Shown: positions 18,243-27,541, numbered from the stretch's first letter. The stretch: 64,000 nt of DNA from Brevibacillus sp. DP1.3A (GCF_013284245.2 NZ_CP085876.1:6024001-6088000); one strand, 5' to 3'. The notes: generated by a model not told the origin, from the letters alone. Translations and numbers: made by a program.

Positions 18243-18377
18243 ATGCTTGTCGGCTCCCAGATGTATGAATGGATGTCCCATAACTTCTTTGTTATTGCCA
18301 CGATCATTGGCGTCATCGGGGTGATGGGATATTACTTCTTTCGGACGTCGAGAAGAAAAGGAAGATATCGTCAGTAA
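18243..18377 (+). CDS. 44-residue single-span membrane protein
   Basis: ATG 18243 is preceded by AAGGAGAGGAGG. The product MLVGSQMYEWMSHNFFVIA... has one hydrophobic segment (about residues 15-33) and a strongly basic tail (FRTSRRKGRYRQ). Stop at 18375-18377, then a terminator at 18391. The strong binding site, placement 18 bases after the previous gene and following terminator support a real small gene. No family recognised. Confidence 0.65.
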   Translation: MLVGSQMYEWMSHNFFVIATIIGVIGVMGYYFFRTSRRKGRYRQ

Positions 18378-18390
18378 AGGAGAAACAACC

Positions 18391-18417
18391 AACCGCCTGT
18401 CATCGGGCGGTTTTTTC
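18391..18417 (+). terminator. Intrinsic terminator
   Basis: AACCGCC (18391-18397) with GGCGGTT (18406-18412), followed by TTTTTT. Ends the small membrane-protein operon just before the MarR promoter. Confidence 0.85.
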
Positions 18418-18419
18418 CA

Positions 18420-18462
18420 TTTACATAATTACTTGTTATGCATATAATTGTCATTGCAAGTA
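18420..18462 (+). promoter_or_regulatory. sigma-A promoter with MarR-type operator
   Basis: TTTACA (18420-18425), 17-bp spacer, TATAAT (18443-18448). The interrupted palindrome ACTTGTTATG (18431-18440) and CATTGCAAGT (18452-18461) matches at eight of ten positions per arm and brackets the -10 box, fitting autorepression by the MarR protein encoded next. Confidence 0.7.
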
Positions 18463-18482
18463 TTTTTGAACGAAAGAGGGTC

Positions 18483-18932
18483 ATGTCCCTGATCGATCAT
18501 TGGCAAAAAGAACCGGTTGGATTTCTCATTGGAAATACATACCGGAGAATGATTCATTATGTTTCCCTTTTTTTAAAGGAGTTTGATTTGACCACGGAGC
18601 AGTTTGCTGTCCTTTATCGGCTACGAGAAGAAGAGGGCATCAATCAAAAAGAGCTGGCCCAGCGCTCGGCCAAGGATCAGCCTTCCATGACACGTATTTT
18701 AGACACACTCGCCAAAAAAGGCTTTATTGAAAAGACATTGAGCGAACAAGACCGCCGCGCCTACATCATTACCCTTTCCCCGAAAGGACGGGAATGGATT
18801 GAGCAGGCGATTCCTGTAGAGGCTCATGCCGTTGCAGACATTTTGGAAGGGATCTCTCCTGAAAAGCTGGCCTTCTTGCGAGAAATCTTGCTGGAGATTA
18901 ACGAGAACATCAATAGAAAAACGACAGACTAG
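18483..18932 (+). CDS. MarR-family transcriptional regulator
   Basis: 149 residues from ATG 18483 (GAAAGAGGG upstream); an upstream ATG at 18438 overlaps the -10 box and is rejected. Winged HTH at ~50-110 (INQKELAQRSAKDQPSMTRILDTLAKKGFI, EQDRRAYIITLSPKG). It lies 11 bases before an MFS exporter gene, the classic repressor-efflux pair, so a small aromatic compound or drug is the likely inducer. Confidence 0.9.
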   Translation: MSLIDHWQKEPVGFLIGNTYRRMIHYVSLFLKEFDLTTEQFAVLYRLREEEGINQKELAQRSAKDQPSMTRILDTLAKKGFIEKTLSEQDRRAYIITLSPKGREWIEQAIPVEAHAVADILEGISPEKLAFLREILLEINENINRKTTD

Positions 18933-18943
18933 GAGTGACAGCA

Positions 18944-20152
18944 TTGGGAGAGAGTAGAGAGAGACTGTGGACGAGAGATTTTGTCCTGTTAACTGTATGC
19001 AATTTGTTGTTGTTTCTCACTGTTCAAATGCAGACCCCTACCTTTCCTGCCTATGTGAAGGAAGCGTATCAGGCCAATGATTTTGTCGTCAGCCTGGTCA
19101 TTAGCTTGTTTTCACTTGCAGCAGTGATCGCAAGGGTGTTTACCGGGGAAGCATTGAAAACGAAAAGCAGTAAGCTCTTGGCGATCGTAGCACTTGGATT
19201 CGTCGCGATTTTTAGCGCAGGCTATTACTGGGCGGGAAGCCTTGTTTTCTTTCTTCTGTTGCGAATCTTGGTCGGCATCGGCTTTGGGATGGGAAGCACG
19301 ACCTTTCCGACGATTGTCTCCAATGTGATTCCTACCAAACGGATCGGCGAAGGCATGGGGTATTTCGGCTTATCGACCAGCTTGGCAATGGCACTCGGCC
19401 CATTGATTGGACTTGGCCTGTTGAATTGGTTTGGATTCGGATCGATGCTCATGGTTCTCGTGTTGTTAGTTGCCATTATTTTTCCGTTGATGCATTTTAT
19501 CCGCGCCTACAATCAGCTTCCTGTGTCGTCCGGGAACGCCCAAACTGTCACAGGCATTCGACGTTTTTATGATAAAAAACTGCTGCTTCCGGCTGGATTG
19601 AATTTTTGTTTGTCTATTACGTATGGCGGGATTCTCAGCTTTTTGGCCTTGTACGGAAAAGAAGCCCACATTGAGAATGTCGGCTGGTTTTTCCTTACGA
19701 ATGCACTAGCGATGGTGTTGGTTCGTCCGTTTTCCGGCAAGCTGTATGATCGCAAAGGCCACATTGCCGTCCTGCCTCCCGGTGCGATTTTCGTCGGGGT
19801 CAGCCTCTTGCTCCTGTCCCTGACAACGACAGAGTCCCTGCTTCTCGTCTCTGCTGCCTTCTACGGGCTTGGCTACGGCATGATTCAGCCATCTATCCAG
19901 GCGTGGATGGTGAAGGTCGTCACACCTGAGCAACGCGGCATGGCGAACGGACTGTTCTTTAATTCCATCGATCTGGGTATCGCGGTCGGCTCTGTGCTCC
20001 TCGGCGTCATCGCGACACATTCGAGCTACTCTGTCATGTACCGCTGGTCGGCAACGTGCTTGCTGCTGTTCCTCATTGTTTATTTCCTTTCGCAGCTGGC
20101 TGCGGCCAAAGCGAAAAAAGCGGCGGTTGCGAGTGAGAACGTTGGTATGTAA
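18944..20152 (+). CDS. MFS transporter, probable drug efflux
   Basis: 402 residues from TTG 18944, chosen for the AGGAGTGA five bases upstream (a GTG at 18935 overlaps that site). Twelve predicted membrane segments, a motif-A-like stretch after TM2 (ARVFTGEALKTKS) and GFGMGSTTFPTIVSNVIPTKRIGEGMGYFG, and a second-half motif RPFSGKLYDRKG. Typical of YwoG/YfmO-like Bacillus exporters. Follows marR in an operon and ends at a strong terminator. Confidence 0.88.
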   Translation: MGESRERLWTRDFVLLTVCNLLLFLTVQMQTPTFPAYVKEAYQANDFVVSLVISLFSLAAVIARVFTGEALKTKSSKLLAIVALGFVAIFSAGYYWAGSLVFFLLLRILVGIGFGMGSTTFPTIVSNVIPTKRIGEGMGYFGLSTSLAMALGPLIGLGLLNWFGFGSMLMVLVLLVAIIFPLMHFIRAYNQLPVSSGNAQTVTGIRRFYDKKLLLPAGLNFCLSITYGGILSFLALYGKEAHIENVGWFFLTNALAMVLVRPFSGKLYDRKGHIAVLPPGAIFVGVSLLLLSLTTTESLLLVSAAFYGLGYGMIQPSIQAWMVKVVTPEQRGMANGLFFNSIDLGIAVGSVLLGVIATHSSYSVMYRWSATCLLLFLIVYFLSQLAAAKAKKAAVASENVGM

Positions 20153-20159
20153 TAACTAA

Positions 20160-20212
20160 AACAAGCTGTTCCCCAAGTAGAAATTTCTACAGAAGGAACA
20201 GCTTGTTCTTTT
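20160..20212. terminator. Bidirectional intrinsic terminator
   Basis: 13-bp perfect stem AACAAGCTGTTCC (20160-20172) with GGAACAGCTTGTT (20195-20207), then CTTTTTT. Shared by the MFS gene (plus) and purD (minus). Confidence 0.9.
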
Positions 20213-21490
20213 TTATCCCTTTTGCTGATACTTCATCGCTCGTGCCGCAATATCCGTGCGATACTGCGCCCCATCAAACGAAATCCCTTGCACCTTCGCG
20301 TACGCCGTCTCACGTGCCTGCGCCAAATCCGCTCCTGTTGCCACGACGCCAAGTACACGGCCACCGCTCGTAACGATGCCTTCCTCGGTTTCCTTCGTAC
20401 CTGCGTGAAATACCGTAGCTCCCTCGTTTGCCTGACCCAGTCCGTGAATCAACGCACCCTTTGGATATTCTCCCGGATAACCCGGCGCTGCCATGACGAC
20501 ACAGACAGCACTTCCTTTTTGCCATGTCACATCGACTGCATCGAGCTCGCCATTGACCGTTCCGACAAAAATATCCAGCAAATCTGTTTCGAGCAACGGC
20601 AAGAGCACTTGTGTCTCTGGATCACCAAAACGCGCATTGAACTCCACGACTTTTGGTCCTTGCTCCGTAATCATCAGACCTGTGTAGAGAATGCCTTTGA
20701 ACGGAATGCCATCCTTGGCCATCCCTGACGCCATCGGCTGGACAATCGTTTTGACGATCTCGTCCACCAGCTCAGCAGACATTTGCGGTACCGGGGCGTA
20801 TGTTCCCATGCCGCCTGTATTAGGGCCACGGTCATCATTGAAAATTCGCTTATGATCCTGAGAAGTAATCATCGGCTTAACCGTCTCTCCATCGACGAAA
20901 GACAGCATTGACAGCTCTTCGCCGAACATGCACTCCTCAATGACCACGCGCGCTCCCGCTTCACCAAAAACGCTTTCCTGCATGATCTGACGGAGTGCCT
21001 CTTCTGCTTCCTCCACCGTCTCTGCGACAACGACCCCTTTCCCCGCCGCCAAGCCGTCCGCTTTGACAACGATAGGAGCCCCCTGCTCTCTCACGTACGC
21101 ACTCGCCGACTCGAAATCCAGGAACGATTCATAAGCAGACGTCGGAATCTCGTAGCGTTTCATTAAACTTTTCGCAAAAGACTTGCTGCCCTCGATCATG
21201 GCCGCTTTTTGGTTCGGGCCATAGATCGGCAGATTGCGCTCCTCGAAAAAGTCCACAATCCCCGCCAGCAAAGGATCTTCCGGGCCAACGACAGTCAGAT
21301 CGATTCCCTCATCCTTGACGAATTGAACCAGTGCAGCAAAATCATGGACGCCAATCGGCACGTTTTGTGCAATTTGGGCGGTGCCCCCATTTCCTGGCGC
21401 ACAGTATACCTTTGTCACTTTAGAGCTCTGCAACAGCTTCCAGGCAATCGTGTGTTCTCGACCGCCGCCGCCGATCACTAATATTTTCAT
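20213..21490 (-). CDS. purD: Phosphoribosylamine-glycine ligase
   Basis: 425 residues. ATP-grasp enzyme adding glycine to phosphoribosylamine (second step of IMP synthesis). N-terminal MKILVIGGGGREHTIAWKL, PNQKAAMIEGSKSFAK, ATP-grasp IVVKADGLAAGKGVVVA (~140-160), DHKRIFNDDRGPNTGGMG and EFNARFGDPETQ are all intact. AGGAGG before ATG. Second gene of the purH-purD unit, 81 bases after purH. Confidence 0.97.
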   Translation of the reverse strand: MKILVIGGGGREHTIAWKLLQSSKVTKVYCAPGNGGTAQIAQNVPIGVHDFAALVQFVKDEGIDLTVVGPEDPLLAGIVDFFEERNLPIYGPNQKAAMIEGSKSFAKSLMKRYEIPTSAYESFLDFESASAYVREQGAPIVVKADGLAAGKGVVVAETVEEAEEALRQIMQESVFGEAGARVVIEECMFGEELSMLSFVDGETVKPMITSQDHKRIFNDDRGPNTGGMGTYAPVPQMSAELVDEIVKTIVQPMASGMAKDGIPFKGILYTGLMITEQGPKVVEFNARFGDPETQVLLPLLETDLLDIFVGTVNGELDAVDVTWQKGSAVCVVMAAPGYPGEYPKGALIHGLGQANEGATVFHAGTKETEEGIVTSGGRVLGVVATGADLAQARETAYAKVQGISFDGAQYRTDIAARAMKYQQKG

Positions 21491-21571
21491 CGTATTTCCT
21501 CCTGTGTGAGAGGTGATCCACTCTTTAGTACGTGTTTAAAAAAGCGAACGTTACTCCCCGAATAGCCTCTT

Positions 21572-23122
21572 TTAGTGCTTGAAATGACGAGTGCCGGTAA
21601 AGATCATTGCAATGCCCGCTCGGTTACATGCATCAATGGATTCTTGGTCGCGAATGGAGCCGCCTGGCTGAATGATAGCGGTAATCCCTGCTTTAGCTGC
21701 CGCTTCCACGGTATCTCCCATTGGGAAAAACGCATCCGAAGCCATTACCGCGCCACTTGCTAATGCACCTGCTTGCTCGATGGCGATTTTCGCTGCGCCA
21801 ACGCGGTTCATCTGGCCTGCACCCACGCCGATAGTCATATTATCTTTTGCCAAGAGAATCGCATTCGATTTGACGTGCTTGACGACCTTCCACGCGAATT
21901 TCAACTGTGCCAGTTCCTCTTCCGAAGGCTTGCGGTCTGTAACCACTTGAATCTCGCTTTCTTCGAGCTGCTTGTAGTCGAAATCTTGAATGAGTGCCCC
22001 GCCTGCAACAGGAGCCACGCGGAACAGATTGTCCACTTTTTTGGCTGGTTCATTCAGCGCAGGAATACGCAAGAGACGCAGGTTCTTTTTCTCAGCTAGA
22101 ACAGCCAACGCCTCTTCGCTGAAGTCTGGTGCGATGATAATTTCCAAGAAAATCTCTTTCATCGCGAGGGCGGTGTCACGGTCAATCAGGCGGTTTGCTG
22201 CCACGATCCCACCGAAAATAGAGACAGGGTCTGCTTCGTACGCTTTTTGGTAAGCAGCGCGAATATCAGTGCCGATCCCTACTCCACAAGGGTTGGAGTG
22301 TTTAATCGCAACGACAGCAGGTTCAGCGAATTCACGTACAATCGCCAACGCTGCATCTGCGTCATTGATGTTGTTATAGGAAAGCTCTTTTCCTTGCAGT
22401 TGACTCGCATTCCCGATGCTCAACTGATCCGATAACGGCTCCCGGTAAAATGCCGCACGTTGATGTGGATTTTCTCCATAGCGTAAATCCTGTGCTTTCT
22501 CGTAAGTCACCGTGTAGCTCTCAGGCAACAGTTCGCCCACCTGCTCACTCAAATAGCGAGAGATCAAGGCATCATAGGCAGCTGTATGACGGAAAACTTT
22601 TGCAGCCAGCTTGCGACGGGTTTCTAGCGTAGTATCGCCATTTGCTTCAATTTCTTCTGCTACTTTTTCATAATCGGCTGCATCGACCACTACACTGACG
22701 AACGCGTGATTTTTCGCAGCAGAACGCAGCATCGTTGGTCCACCAATATCAATATTCTCAATGGCATCTTCATATGTCACGTCTGGCTTCGCTATCGTTT
22801 CCTTGAAAGGATAAAGGTTCACGACAACCAGATCAATGGTTTCAATCCCTAGGTCCTTTAGTTGCTGAACATGTGCTTCACTGTCCCTTACAGCCAAGAG
22901 GCCGCTGTGGATATTGGGATGCAACGTTTTGACGCGACCATCCAAAATTTCTGGAAATCCAGTCACTTCAGAAATGCCAATGACGGGAACTCCCTCTGCT
23001 TTTAAGAGAGAAGCCGTACCTCCGGTAGAAATGATCTGTACCCCTGCGGCTACCAATCGACGGGCAAACGGAATTAATCCTGTCTTGTCAGAAACGCTGA
23101 TCAACGCTTTTTTCACACTCAC
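21572..23122 (-). CDS. purH: Bifunctional AICAR transformylase / IMP cyclohydrolase
   Basis: 516 residues from GTG 23122, chosen because AGGAGG lies eight bases upstream and [13 protein letters not shown] is the usual start; the open frame to 23182 is not coding. N-terminal MGS-like IMP cyclohydrolase domain (~1-195) and C-terminal AICAR formyltransferase domain with [11 protein letters not shown] (Lys-His pair) near residue 265. Last two steps of IMP synthesis. Has its own promoter with PurBox-like sites, unlike the continuous pur operon of B. subtilis. Confidence 0.96.
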   Translation of the reverse strand: MSVKKALISVSDKTGLIPFARRLVAAGVQIISTGGTASLLKAEGVPVIGISEVTGFPEILDGRVKTLHPNIHSGLLAVRDSEAHVQQLKDLGIETIDLVVVNLYPFKETIAKPDVTYEDAIENIDIGGPTMLRSAAKNHAFVSVVVDAADYEKVAEEIEANGDTTLETRRKLAAKVFRHTAAYDALISRYLSEQVGELLPESYTVTYEKAQDLRYGENPHQRAAFYREPLSDQLSIGNASQLQGKELSYNNINDADAALAIVREFAEPAVVAIKHSNPCGVGIGTDIRAAYQKAYEADPVSIFGGIVAANRLIDRDTALAMKEIFLEIIIAPDFSEEALAVLAEKKNLRLLRIPALNEPAKKVDNLFRVAPVAGGALIQDFDYKQLEESEIQVVTDRKPSEEELAQLKFAWKVVKHVKSNAILLAKDNMTIGVGAGQMNRVGAAKIAIEQAGALASGAVMASDAFFPMGDTVEAAAKAGITAIIQPGGSIRDQESIDACNRAGIAMIFTGTRHFKH

Positions 23123-23170
23123 GGATAGAACCTCCTGAATTTTAGTGAAAACATGAGTAACTATCGACCA

Positions 23171-23220
23171 AAACACGAACAATACTTACATATTATAAAA
23201 TAATTGTACGCTATTATCAA
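23171..23220 (-). promoter_or_regulatory. purHD promoter with PurBox-like pair
   Basis: Minus-strand TTGATA (23215-23220), exact 17-bp spacer, TATAAT (23192-23197). A PurBox-like AAACACGAACAAT (23171-23183) and an inverted partner ATTGTACGCTATT (23203-23215) each match the known consensus AWWWCCGAACWWT at 11 of 13 positions. PurR repression is therefore likely. Confidence 0.65.
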
Positions 23221-23242
23221 TAACTTCGTCAGGAAAACAAAC

Positions 23243-23277
23243 GCAGCCGCCCATGCCTGTTCGGCACTTGCGACTGC
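23243..23277 (-). terminator. Terminator between spoVIF-like gene and purH
   Basis: On the minus strand GCAGTCGC...TGCC pairs with GGCA...GCGGCTGC (interrupted stem), followed by GTTTGTTTTCC. It isolates the spoVIF-like gene from purHD. Confidence 0.6.
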
Positions 23278-23303
23278 ATACACCTGCATTTGCTTTGATG
23301 AAG

Positions 23304-23681
23304 TTATCGTTTTTTCTTGCCTTTGCCTGATAGCTTTTTGATGCGACCCGACAGTGAGACTGATTTGCTTTTGGCAGTCGCCCTGATTGGCTTGATCGGC
23401 TTCTTCGACTTGCGGCTCTTCGCCTTTACTTCTTTGGGCATTAAGTTCCCTAACTCTTCCATAGAGATGGATTCGCCGTCCTTTACACGATCCCTGACGC
23501 GCTCTTTCGTCTCCTCTGGCACTTCGAATCCCATGTTTCCCAGCTCATCGAGCAACGTATCTACATTGGCTCCGCCCTTCGGCATTTTTTCCGCTAGCTT
23601 CATAATATCGTTAAGCGTCCATTGCCGCCCTGTTTTTTGGCTTAGCTTATCGAGCAAGTTCGAAACAAAATCTCCGCTCAA
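23304..23681 (-). CDS. SpoVIF-like (YjcC-type) sporulation protein with basic tail
   Basis: 125 residues from TTG 23681 (AAAGGGAGGGG upstream). The first ~80 residues (VSNLLDKLSQKTGRQWTLNDIMKLAEKM, LLDELGNMGFEVPEETKERVRDRV, MEELGNLM) follow the pattern of stage VI sporulation protein F of Bacillus, which is needed late for spore germination and resistance properties. The last ~40 residues are a lysine/arginine/serine-rich tail that the short Bacillus form lacks, suggesting nucleic-acid or coat binding. The family assignment is by pattern only. Confidence 0.6.
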   Translation of the reverse strand: MSGDFVSNLLDKLSQKTGRQWTLNDIMKLAEKMPKGGANVDTLLDELGNMGFEVPEETKERVRDRVKDGESISMEELGNLMPKEVKAKSRKSKKPIKPIRATAKSKSVSLSGRIKKLSGKGKKKR

Positions 23682-23781
23682 GTCGGCCCCTCCCTTTGTG
23701 GGAATATCCCTCTCTTACTGTATGTCACAAGAGTTGATTTGGTTTGTCATGATTCGCGGAGGAAGGAAAGCTGTCCAAATA

Positions 23782-23809
23782 TTGACAATGATTTTCAGTT
23801 TCATATAAC
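23782..23809 (+). promoter_or_regulatory. sigma-A promoter of the GGDEF-EAL gene
   Basis: TTGACA (23782-23787), 16-bp spacer, TATAAC (23804-23809), about 44 bases before the ATG. Confidence 0.6.
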
Positions 23810-23852
23810 ATTTGAATGATACCAAACAAAATCCAACAGTCCGGGGGCCCAC

Positions 23853-25976
23853 ATGAACTTTATTCGAAATTCTCTGTTTTCTCCGCCTGTTGACGGTTCT
23901 TTGGGTGGCTTCTCGTCCTCTACCCTTCATGTAACCCTTTTACAACCGATCTTGGAGCATATGGAAGCAGGGGTGACCGTTTACGGGCTTGACGGCAATA
24001 TCCTTTTTTTCAACAAAGCTGCCAAACAATTCGGCATGTCCGAACCGATAAATCTGCACGAGCAAACATACGGCTCTTCTGCCTTTTATCATCCAGACGG
24101 CATTACTCCTGTAGCTTTTGGGGAGTTGCCGTCTGTTCGAGTATTACGCGGGGAAATCGTCAATGGCCAGGAATTATGGACACAACCGAGCGGAAAAGCC
24201 GTTTCGATTCTCGTAGCCAATGGGAAGCTCCTCACCCAAGCATCTGGTGAGCCTGTTGGGGCCCTGATCGTTACACACGATATTACGGAGCGCAAATGGG
24301 CTGAGCAACGGCTGGAGGTTAGCGAACAGCGCTACAAATCACTGTTTGAGCACAACCCGGACATCGTGTGCTGGCTGGATCTGGCAGGCAAGTTCTTGAA
24401 TCTGAATCCTGCGTTTGAAGTCGTCATCGGCTACAGCCTGAACGATCTGCGCAACCAGTCCTTTCATCAGTTGATGGACAGAGAAGGCGTCAAGCGCGTC
24501 CTCTCGATGTCACGTCATACACAAAAAGGCGAATCCGATAATTACGATCTGTCTGTGTTCCATAAAACTGGAGCGCGAATTGAGCTAAACGCCACCGTCG
24601 TTCCTATTGTCGTAAACGAGACCACTGTCGGCTATTTTGTCATTGCCAAAGATATTACCAAACGCAAAGAAACGGAGAGAATGATTCACTACCTTGCCTA
24701 CCATGATACGTTGACCGGGCTGCCCAATCGCTCCTTATTCCAAAGCAAGCTGGAAGATTCGCTACTCCATGCCTCTCACCAGGCACAACCGCTTGCGATC
24801 CTGTTTCTGGACTTGGATCGCTTCAAATACATCAACGATACACTCGGCCATTCCACCGGGGATAGTCTGCTTACGCAAATTGCCGAGCGCTTGCGAGACA
24901 GCGTCGGTCCTCATGATACCGTTTCCCGTCTGGGCGGGGACGAATTTACGATCATCCTGCCAGGAATGGCTCACGATGAAGCGATGGATTTTGCTGAAAA
25001 GCTCATGCAAAAGCTCATCTCACCGATCTTTTTGGGCAACCAAAGCTTCGTGGTCACTACCAGTATTGGCATCAGTCTCTTCCCTCAAGATGGGACCGAC
25101 GCTGAAACCTTGATAAAAAATGCGGACACAGCGATGTACCAAGCTAAGGAACACGGCAGAAACAACTATCAGTTTTTTTGCCCCGAACTGAATGTTGCTC
25201 TCGCCAAAAAAATGATGCTGGAAGCCGGACTTCGAACCGCATTGGATAACAACGAGTTTCAGCTGCATTACCAGCCGCAGTACGATCATGAAAAGATTGT
25301 TGGCCTGGAAGCCTTGATTCGATGGCAGCATCCTGTATATGGAATCGTGTCCCCTCTTGATTTCATTCCCCTAGCCGAGGAGACGGGCTTGATCATCCCA
25401 ATCGGTCAATGGGTGCTGGAAAAAGCCTGCCAACAATGCGTAGAATGGCAGCAGCAAGGCTTGCCACCTGTACGTCTCGCCGTAAACTTGTCCATGCGCC
25501 AGTTGCAAGACAAGCATCTGGTGACAATGGTCCAGCAAACATTGCAAAAGACAGGAATCTCCCCTGCTTACCTTGAGCTTGAAATTACCGAGAGCATTGC
25601 CATGCATCGACTCGATACAGTCATCCCGCGTCTTCAGGCACTTCAAGACATGGGAATTCATATTTCCATCGATGATTTCGGGACAGGCTATAGCTCGTTA
25701 AGCTGCTTGCAGTCGCTCCCGATCAACTCTTTGAAAATTGATCAGTCTTTCATGCGTAACATGTCTACCAACACATCAAATACGTCCATCGTGTCCGCGA
25801 TTGCTGCCATGGCCCATAGCTTGAGTCTTTCTCTAGTAGCCGAGGGCGTGGAGACAGAAGCGCAGCTGGAATTTTTACGCTCGCTTGGCTGTAGCACTTT
25901 CCAAGGCTATTTTTTCAGCAAACCTATTCCGGCAACGGAATGTGAGTGGTTGTTGGCAAACATCGCAGCAAAATAG
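23853..25976 (+). CDS. PAS-PAS-GGDEF-EAL cyclic-di-GMP turnover protein
   Basis: 707 residues, no membrane segments. Two PAS domains (~25-130 and ~150-270; second with FEHNPDIVCWLDLAGKFLNLNPAFE), a GGDEF domain with intact RLGGDEFTII (~365-374) and an EAL domain with intact GLEALIRWQHP, ELEITES, DDFGTGYSSL and VAEGVET motifs. Both diguanylate cyclase and phosphodiesterase residues are kept, so net activity cannot be told. It sits between the two halves of the purine genes on the opposite strand. A link to the pel-type cluster 36 kb away is possible but unsupported here. Confidence 0.92.
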   Translation: MNFIRNSLFSPPVDGSLGGFSSSTLHVTLLQPILEHMEAGVTVYGLDGNILFFNKAAKQFGMSEPINLHEQTYGSSAFYHPDGITPVAFGELPSVRVLRGEIVNGQELWTQPSGKAVSILVANGKLLTQASGEPVGALIVTHDITERKWAEQRLEVSEQRYKSLFEHNPDIVCWLDLAGKFLNLNPAFEVVIGYSLNDLRNQSFHQLMDREGVKRVLSMSRHTQKGESDNYDLSVFHKTGARIELNATVVPIVVNETTVGYFVIAKDITKRKETERMIHYLAYHDTLTGLPNRSLFQSKLEDSLLHASHQAQPLAILFLDLDRFKYINDTLGHSTGDSLLTQIAERLRDSVGPHDTVSRLGGDEFTIILPGMAHDEAMDFAEKLMQKLISPIFLGNQSFVVTTSIGISLFPQDGTDAETLIKNADTAMYQAKEHGRNNYQFFCPELNVALAKKMMLEAGLRTALDNNEFQLHYQPQYDHEKIVGLEALIRWQHPVYGIVSPLDFIPLAEETGLIIPIGQWVLEKACQQCVEWQQQGLPPVRLAVNLSMRQLQDKHLVTMVQQTLQKTGISPAYLELEITESIAMHRLDTVIPRLQALQDMGIHISIDDFGTGYSSLSCLQSLPINSLKIDQSFMRNMSTNTSNTSIVSAIAAMAHSLSLSLVAEGVETEAQLEFLRSLGCSTFQGYFFSKPIPATECEWLLANIAAK

Positions 25977-26053
25977 GGTGAGTCGGTCATAGTTAGAAGC
26001 CGACACCGTATGAAAGGACATGAATAACATGCATGTAGGACGAGAAAACGTGA

Positions 26054-26082
26054 TTGACAAATACTGGTGACAGGAATACGAT
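26054..26082 (+). promoter_or_regulatory. Promoter of the M-box/corA transcript
   Basis: TTGACA (26054-26059), exact 17-bp spacer, TACGAT (26077-26082), ending about 20 bases before the riboswitch. Confidence 0.6.
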
Positions 26083-26099
26083 GACAAAGTCAATCATTC

Positions 26100-26325
26100 A
26101 TCCTCGTTAGGTGAGGCTCCTATACAAACATAGGCCACTGCCCGGAAATATCGAAAGATGCCAATGGGTAGAACAGGAACTGCCGAACTAAGGCTTTTCT
26201 TAAGGTGGCTAAGGAATGTTTCCTTTACGTTGTATAGTGCCAAAGCTCTGGTAGGGGGAGAAAAAGTGGTGTTATTTTGTGCACTTTTCTAACCCTCTAG
26301 ATTTCGCTAGAGGGTTTTTATTTTT
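26100..26325 (+). ncRNA. M-box (ykoK leader) Mg2+ riboswitch with terminator
   Basis: Hallmark M-box stretches in order: GTTAGGTGAGGCTCC at 26106, GGCCACTGCCC near 26133-26143, GATGCCAATGGGT across 26157-26169, GAACTAAGGC and TAAGGTGGCTAAGGAATG up to about 26218. An intrinsic terminator follows: AACCCTCTAG (26291-26300), CTAGAGGGTT (26307-26316), then TTTTATTTTT. High Mg2+ folds the aptamer and favours termination, so the downstream Mg2+ transporter is made in low Mg2+. The mechanism is established for the family; its use here is inferred from corA downstream. Confidence 0.9.
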
Positions 26326-26343
26326 GAAAGGGGGAACGTTTTA

Positions 26344-26448
26344 ATGGACAGTAGTCCAAGTTGCGGAATGAATAACTGCAATCAATATTGTGTACGGAGA
26401 ATTTTCCGACCTTGTGGCGCTGCGGCATGTTCCCCATACCTTATTTGA
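26344..26448 (+). CDS. 34-residue cysteine-rich ORF between M-box and corA
   Basis: ATG 26344 preceded by AAAGGGGG at good spacing, stop TGA 26446-26448. The peptide begins MDSSPSCGMNNCNQYC and has five cysteines (residues 7, 12, 16, 24, 29) in 34. It is the first possible reading frame after the riboswitch terminator and is about 108 bases upstream of corA. It could be a small metal-binding or leader peptide, or chance. The binding site and Cys density are seen; the role is not known. Confidence 0.4.
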   Translation: MDSSPSCGMNNCNQYCVRRIFRPCGAAACSPYLI

Positions 26449-26556
26449 CATTCTCCCTTTTTATGGGACGAGTGTATGTAAGTATCTTTATGTAGACATG
26501 CTTGCGCAACATGGTCGTATCCCTCCGATCCTTATTTGCGAAAGGATGAGAAAACC

Positions 26557-27492
26557 ATGTTGAACATTTACAAAACGAATGCCATGGGAAAAATAGAAGA
26601 ACTGCATCAATTTGAAAAAGGCTGCTGGATCCATCTAACCGATCCTTCTGAGCAAGAAAAGCAACAAGTCGTCAGGGAGTTGTCGATTGACCTTCATTTT
26701 TTGCAGGATGCCCTTGATGACGAAGAAATCGGACGGATCGACAAGGACGGAAACCGCGTAATGCTCTACGTGGACATCCCTATCTCCACGAAGGAAGGGG
26801 CGAAGGACAACTATACGACGGTTCCGCTGGGAATCATGGTGATGGAAGATTATATCTTAACCGTTTGCCTGGTAGAAACGGCTGTCATGAATGAGTTCGT
26901 CCAAGGGAAAGTGAAAAACTTTCACACGCATATGCGAAACCGATTCGTCCTACAAATTTTATCGAATACGTCGCATGATTATTTGCAGTACTTGAAAAAA
27001 ATCAACAAGCAGACAGGAACCCTGGAAAAATCGTTGCGACAATCGACGAAAAACAATGAACTGCTTACCTTGCTTGAATTGCAGAAAGGCCTCGTTTATT
27101 TTTCGACGTCCCTGGAAACGAACAGTCTGTTGATCTCGCTGCTTCGGAGTGGCAGTTATTTGAAAATGTACGAAGAAGATAAGGAACTGCTGGAAGAAGT
27201 AAAAATCGAAACCAAACAGGCCATCAAAATGACGGAAATCTATACCGCCATTTTAGGGAACATCATGAATGGCTTTGGCTCCGTCATCTCCAACAATCTG
27301 AATCGCGTAGTGAAGCTGTTGACCGCCATTACCATTGTCATCACCTTACCTATGGTGATCGGCACCTTTTACGGGATGAACGTCCCGCTTCCTTTTCAGG
27401 ATCATCCGCACGCATTCACGATCATTATGATCATGTCTACCGCCATTACGTCCGTAACAGCCCTCTTGTTTTGGAGAAAGAAGTATTTCTAA
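26557..27492 (+). CDS. corA: CorA-family Mg2+/divalent cation transporter
   Basis: 311 residues from ATG 26557 (AAAGGATGAG upstream; a TTG at 26536 lacks a site). Long soluble N-terminal domain, then two C-terminal membrane helices with the selectivity motif YGMNVPLP between them and a basic WRRKKYF-like end. Homopentameric channel for Mg2+ influx. The M-box riboswitch upstream supports Mg2+ as the physiological ion. Convergent with purN across a shared terminator. Confidence 0.93.
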   Translation: MLNIYKTNAMGKIEELHQFEKGCWIHLTDPSEQEKQQVVRELSIDLHFLQDALDDEEIGRIDKDGNRVMLYVDIPISTKEGAKDNYTTVPLGIMVMEDYILTVCLVETAVMNEFVQGKVKNFHTHMRNRFVLQILSNTSHDYLQYLKKINKQTGTLEKSLRQSTKNNELLTLLELQKGLVYFSTSLETNSLLISLLRSGSYLKMYEEDKELLEEVKIETKQAIKMTEIYTAILGNIMNGFGSVISNNLNRVVKLLTAITIVITLPMVIGTFYGMNVPLPFQDHPHAFTIIMIMSTAITSVTALLFWRKKYF

Positions 27493-27506
27493 AACGAATA
27501 ACCAAA

Positions 27507-27541
27507 AAACCGACATCGTAAAAGGATGTCGGTTTCTTTTT
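27507..27541. terminator. Bidirectional intrinsic terminator between corA and purN
   Basis: 11-bp stem AAACCGACATC (27507-27517) with GATGTCGGTTT (27525-27535), T-rich on both sides. It ends the purC-N operon before it could reach purH. Confidence 0.88.
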
